A stretch of 64,000 bases of DNA, taken from Cololabis saira. Its lineage: Eukaryota; Chordata; Actinopteri; Beloniformes; Belonidae. The notes below the pieces were generated by a model. It made no database searches. It was not told where the DNA came from and saw nothing but the letters and a program-made list of their open reading frames with translations. The DNA lies in contig NC_084600.1 of assembly GCF_033807715.1 (NCBI RefSeq), positions 46,093,824-46,157,823 on the forward strand. Direction: 5' to 3'. The position numbers and the translations under genes are program-made. Position 1 is the first letter of the stretch. The number at the start of each line of letters is the position of its first letter. Positions 61,125 through 64,000 of the stretch are shown here, piece by piece.

Positions 61125-61535
61125 CTGCGTTTTGTCCGTTCATTTACAGGAAAACGAAGCTCAAAGTCTCCAAAAACCATCATTCCTGAAAACTCCGGCC
61201 AAAGTGTAGATTTTTAAAACCTCCGTCTTCACGTTTGCTTGTAAACGGAGAGAAACGGACATTTATTCTTCAGAACGTCACATTATGAGACAGAAACGTC
61301 ACCAGCGTCATGAGTGACACCTGTGGTTACAATTAGTTTGTAACCGTCAATATTTTCTTGTATTTTACCTGTTTTATATTCTAACGTCACACTTAAAAGT
61401 AACTCCACTTCTCTGTCACTCCAAACCAAAGACTCTGGTTCATCTTGGAAGTAACTGGAAGTTACTCGTGTCATTTGTTGATGTTTTTTTCCAGGATTCT
61501 GATTGGCTAGCATGACTTTATCTTCTCGTTAACAT
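61125..61535 (-). mobile_element. Third partial copy with SANT-like ORF
   Basis: It shares the ORF and the flank through the CGTTTACAGGAAAACGAAGC region with the copies at 21574 and 36045. Termini and minisatellites are absent. It lies in intron 1. Confidence 0.7.
61283..61513 (-). pseudogene. SANT/Myb-like domain fragment, copy 3
   Basis: Translation is the same as the copy at 36045-36275. It is embedded in intron 1. Confidence 0.6.
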
Positions 61536-62142
61536 CAAACGTCTGCATGACCTCTCATGGTTTTCATATCTTTGACGTAAAGTTGAGTTTACTTTACTTC
61601 ACTGATGGAGTTTGTTCTCTTTTGTGTTTAAAAGTTTTAAGAGATGGCATGAGTTTAGTAAAAACATCCATGAGAAGGTATTAGTTTAGTAAAAACGACC
61701 CCGAACCCAAACACAGACCCTAACGCTCACTGAGAAGGTTGTGTTGCGTTTAAGGACGTGTACGTTTACTGGAGGGATCAGGTAAAACCAGCCAACCAGG
61801 AGGCTTTTCTTTTATTTATTATAGCAGGAATACTAGAAGAGAATAAACCGAGGGATTCCCTGATCAGCTCTTTCAGATCTTCCTGGTTGAACAAACGAAT
61901 GTTGCAGTTCAAACATCCAAGAAACTCCAGCAGAGAGAGAGTCGTCTGAACTTCAGTCCGTAAATCTCCAACGTAAAACAACAAGGCAATTCCATTCAAT
62001 TAAAGGTTATTTATATAGCGTCTAATACAACAGATGTTGTCTCTAAACGCTTTCCAGAGATCAGAACATAAACCCCCAAGCAATTATTACAGACAGTCAG
62101 AAGATGAACTTTGTCGTCCGTAAATCTCCAACGTTAAACAAC

Positions 62143-62958
62143 AAAGCAGTCAGAAGAACAACAGAAGAAGAAAGAAACATCGTTAGAGATAAAGAAACAC
62201 CGTTAGAGAGAAAGAAACACCGTTAGAGATAAAGAAACACCGTTAGAGATAAAGAAACACCGTTAGAGAGAAAGAAACACCGTTAGAGATAAAGAAACAC
62301 CGTTAGAGATAAAGAAACACTGTTACAGATAAAGAAACACCGTTAGAGATAAAGAAACACCGTTAGAGAGAAAGAAACACCGTTAGAGAGAAAGAAACAC
62401 CGTTAGAGAGAAAGAAACACCGTTAGAGAGAAAGAAACACCGTTAGAGAGAAAGAAACACCGTTAGAGATAAAGAAACACCGTTAGAGATAAAGAAACAC
62501 CGTTACAGATAAAGAAACACCGTTAGAGATAAAGAAACACCGTTAGAGAGAAAGAAACATCATTAGAGATAAAGAAACATAGTTAGAGATAAAGAAACAC
62601 CGTAAGAGATAAAGAAACACCGTTAGAGATAAAGAAACACCGTTAGAGATAAAGAAACACCGTTAGAGATAAAGAAACACCGTAAGAGATAAAGAAACAC
62701 CGTTAGAGATAAAGAAACACCGTTAGAGATAAAGAAACACCGTTAGAGAGAAAGAAACACCGTTAGAGAGAAAGAAACACCGTTAGAGATAAAGAAACAC
62801 CGTTAGAGAGAAAGAAACATCGTTAGAGATAAAGAAACATAGTTAGAGATAAAGAAACACCGTAAGAGATAAAGAAACACCGTTAGAGATAAAGAAACAC
62901 CGTTAGAGATAAAGAAACACCGTTAGAGAGAAAGAAACACCGTTAGAGAGAGACGTAC
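62143..62958. repeat. 20-bp array abutting the leader exon donor
   Basis: About 40 copies of CGTTAGAGATAAAGAAACAC with T/G (GATAAAG/GAGAAAG) variants. The last unit runs into the donor GTACGTCTCTCTCTAACGG on the minus strand. Confidence 0.92.
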
Positions 62959-63034
62959 CTGACGGAGCGGAGATTCAGTCCTTCATCCTGCAGAGAGACG
63001 AGAAGGAGCTGCTGCCAGGACGGGAGTCTGAGAC
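62959..63034 (-). other. Probable non-coding leader exon (5' UTR) of the Sec6-like gene
   Basis: On the minus strand a consensus donor, CCGTCAG followed by GTACGT, ends at 62959. Spliced to the acceptor at 57837, the leader has an in-frame TGA 12 codons before the first cDNA-frame codon of exon 1, so the ATG at 57813 is the first possible start in that frame. The leader also holds a three-codon upstream ORF (ATG AAG GAC TGA). A good acceptor, CTCTCTGCAG, lies just upstream at 62988, so this may instead be a 29-nt internal leader exon (62959-62987). The distal boundary and transcription start are not determined. The donor directly abuts a 20-bp tandem array. Confidence 0.45.
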
Positions 63035-63573
63035 AAAGTGAGGCGAGAGAGGAGTGTGTGAGGGAGAGAGAGAGGGACAGACGAGTGTGTGAGGGCGAGT
63101 GACGAGTGTGTCTGAGAGAGAGAGGTGTGTGTGAGGAAGAGTGTGAGAGAGAGAGAGATGGAGAGAGAGCTGCTGCCTGGACGGGAGTCTGAGACAGAGT
63201 GAGGGAAGTTGGGAGTGTGTGAGGGCGAGAGACGAGTGTGTGAGGGAGAGAGAGAGAGAAAGAGAGAGAAAGAGAGAGAATAAATAAATACATTATACTA
63301 ATACTAAATACATCAGTGCATGTCATAGATGAGATTCACAACCAGACAACTCAGTCTCCTTATCCTAATACAGTGTCCCTGCCTATTCATGTAAAATACT
63401 TCTCTATATGTATATTGTATGCATGTGTTAGATATTTAATGTTAAATATTCATTGTAATTGTCTTAATATTTCATGTATTGATTGTGTTGTGGTTTATTG
63501 TATGTATATCTATGCTTTCGGCAACAATGGTTACCATTCGTGCCAATAAAGCCAATTTGAATTGAATTGAATT

Positions 63574-63661
<88 letters not shown>

Positions 63662-64000
63662 TCCGACTGTGATGTTTCTGTGGTTTCCTGAGTCTCTCTA
63701 TTGTGGTGGAAGGTGATATGTTTTCCTGAGGAAAGACCCAAACCCCCCCTCAAGTCCTGTACCCCAGGGAATCTTCTCAGAACCAGAATCAGAATCTTCT
63801 CATCAGACCTGTTGCATCAGAGAGGACCAACATTCCCCTGGACGTGGGTCAGCCCGACATGTCGCCTCTACATTTGTCAGATTCTTGTAGAAAACAGAAA
63901 AAGCGCAGACGAGGACGATGATTCAGCGCCACATCCTTCAGGAGAAATTCCATTCTGACACAATCAGCAGTTCACTCTTCCTAAGAGGAAGACGTTAGAC
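63035..64000. other. Upstream flank of the Sec6-like gene
   Basis: 63007-63080 is partly duplicated at 63168-63240 (GAGCTGCTGCCWGGACGGGA). It is GA-rich with (GA)n at 63577-63660. 63290-63570 resembles a repeat tail with TTGAATTGAATTG. No TATA box or CpG island was identified with confidence. Confidence 0.5.

Larger units (their letters stand above)
60846..62142. other. Intron 1 sequence
   Basis: It contains the partial hAT copy (61125-61535), apparently unique sequence (61540-61990) and a reversed interspersed repeat (61995-62100). No exon was recognised. Confidence 0.5.

Overview
This is intron-rich, repeat-saturated nuclear DNA from a ray-finned (teleost, probably percomorph) fish. The evidence is GT-AG introns, fish-type hAT, Tc1/mariner and Harbinger-like elements, L1 and CR1/L2-like LINE fragments, a tRNA-derived SINE with a poly(A) tail, and very abundant micro- and minisatellites. 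No bacterial genes, CRISPR array, rRNA or intact tRNA gene was seen, and no retroviral gene was recognised.

One protein-coding gene can be fully supported. It lies on the minus strand and fills the right two thirds of the window. Thirteen coding exons (57813 down to 23984) join with matching splice phases into a 2784-nt CDS encoding 927 residues. The protein belongs to the Sec6/EXOC3-like/TNFAIP2 family and looks closest to EXOC3L2. A probable non-coding leader exon lies at 62959-63034. A candidate poly(A) signal lies at 20815-20820, beyond an hAT insertion in the presumed 3' UTR. The first ~240 residues are polar, acidic and probably disordered. The Sec6-like helical region runs from about residue 242 to ~890.

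Layout: 1-3900 is a hairpin-ended element broken up by several minisatellites and (TA)n cruciform-type repeats. 3900-20800 is downstream of the gene and holds MITEs, hAT fragments, a long fold-back element, LINE and SINE remnants and very large minisatellites. 20800-23983 is the presumed 3' UTR carrying a 2.5-kb hAT. 23984-57837 holds the coding exons. 57838-62958 is intron 1, with an L1-type insertion and several minisatellites. 62959-64000 is the leader exon and a GA-rich flank.

The most unusual property is that tandem repeats sit on the gene's own splice junctions. At six or more exons the repeat unit contains the end of the exon plus its splice site, so the intron carries extra copies of authentic donor or acceptor sites. 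There are 17 donor copies after coding exon 4, about 12 acceptor copies in a 36-bp in-frame array before exon 10, 5 acceptors before exon 9, 4 before exon 12, 3 donors after exon 1 and 2 after exon 7. The stop-codon end of the last exon is duplicated too. The same tendency to amplify is seen in mobile elements: a LINE reverse-transcriptase YADD motif is repeated ~15 times, a MITE end ~27 times, and NF-Y-type boxes in an hAT element 19 and 13 times.
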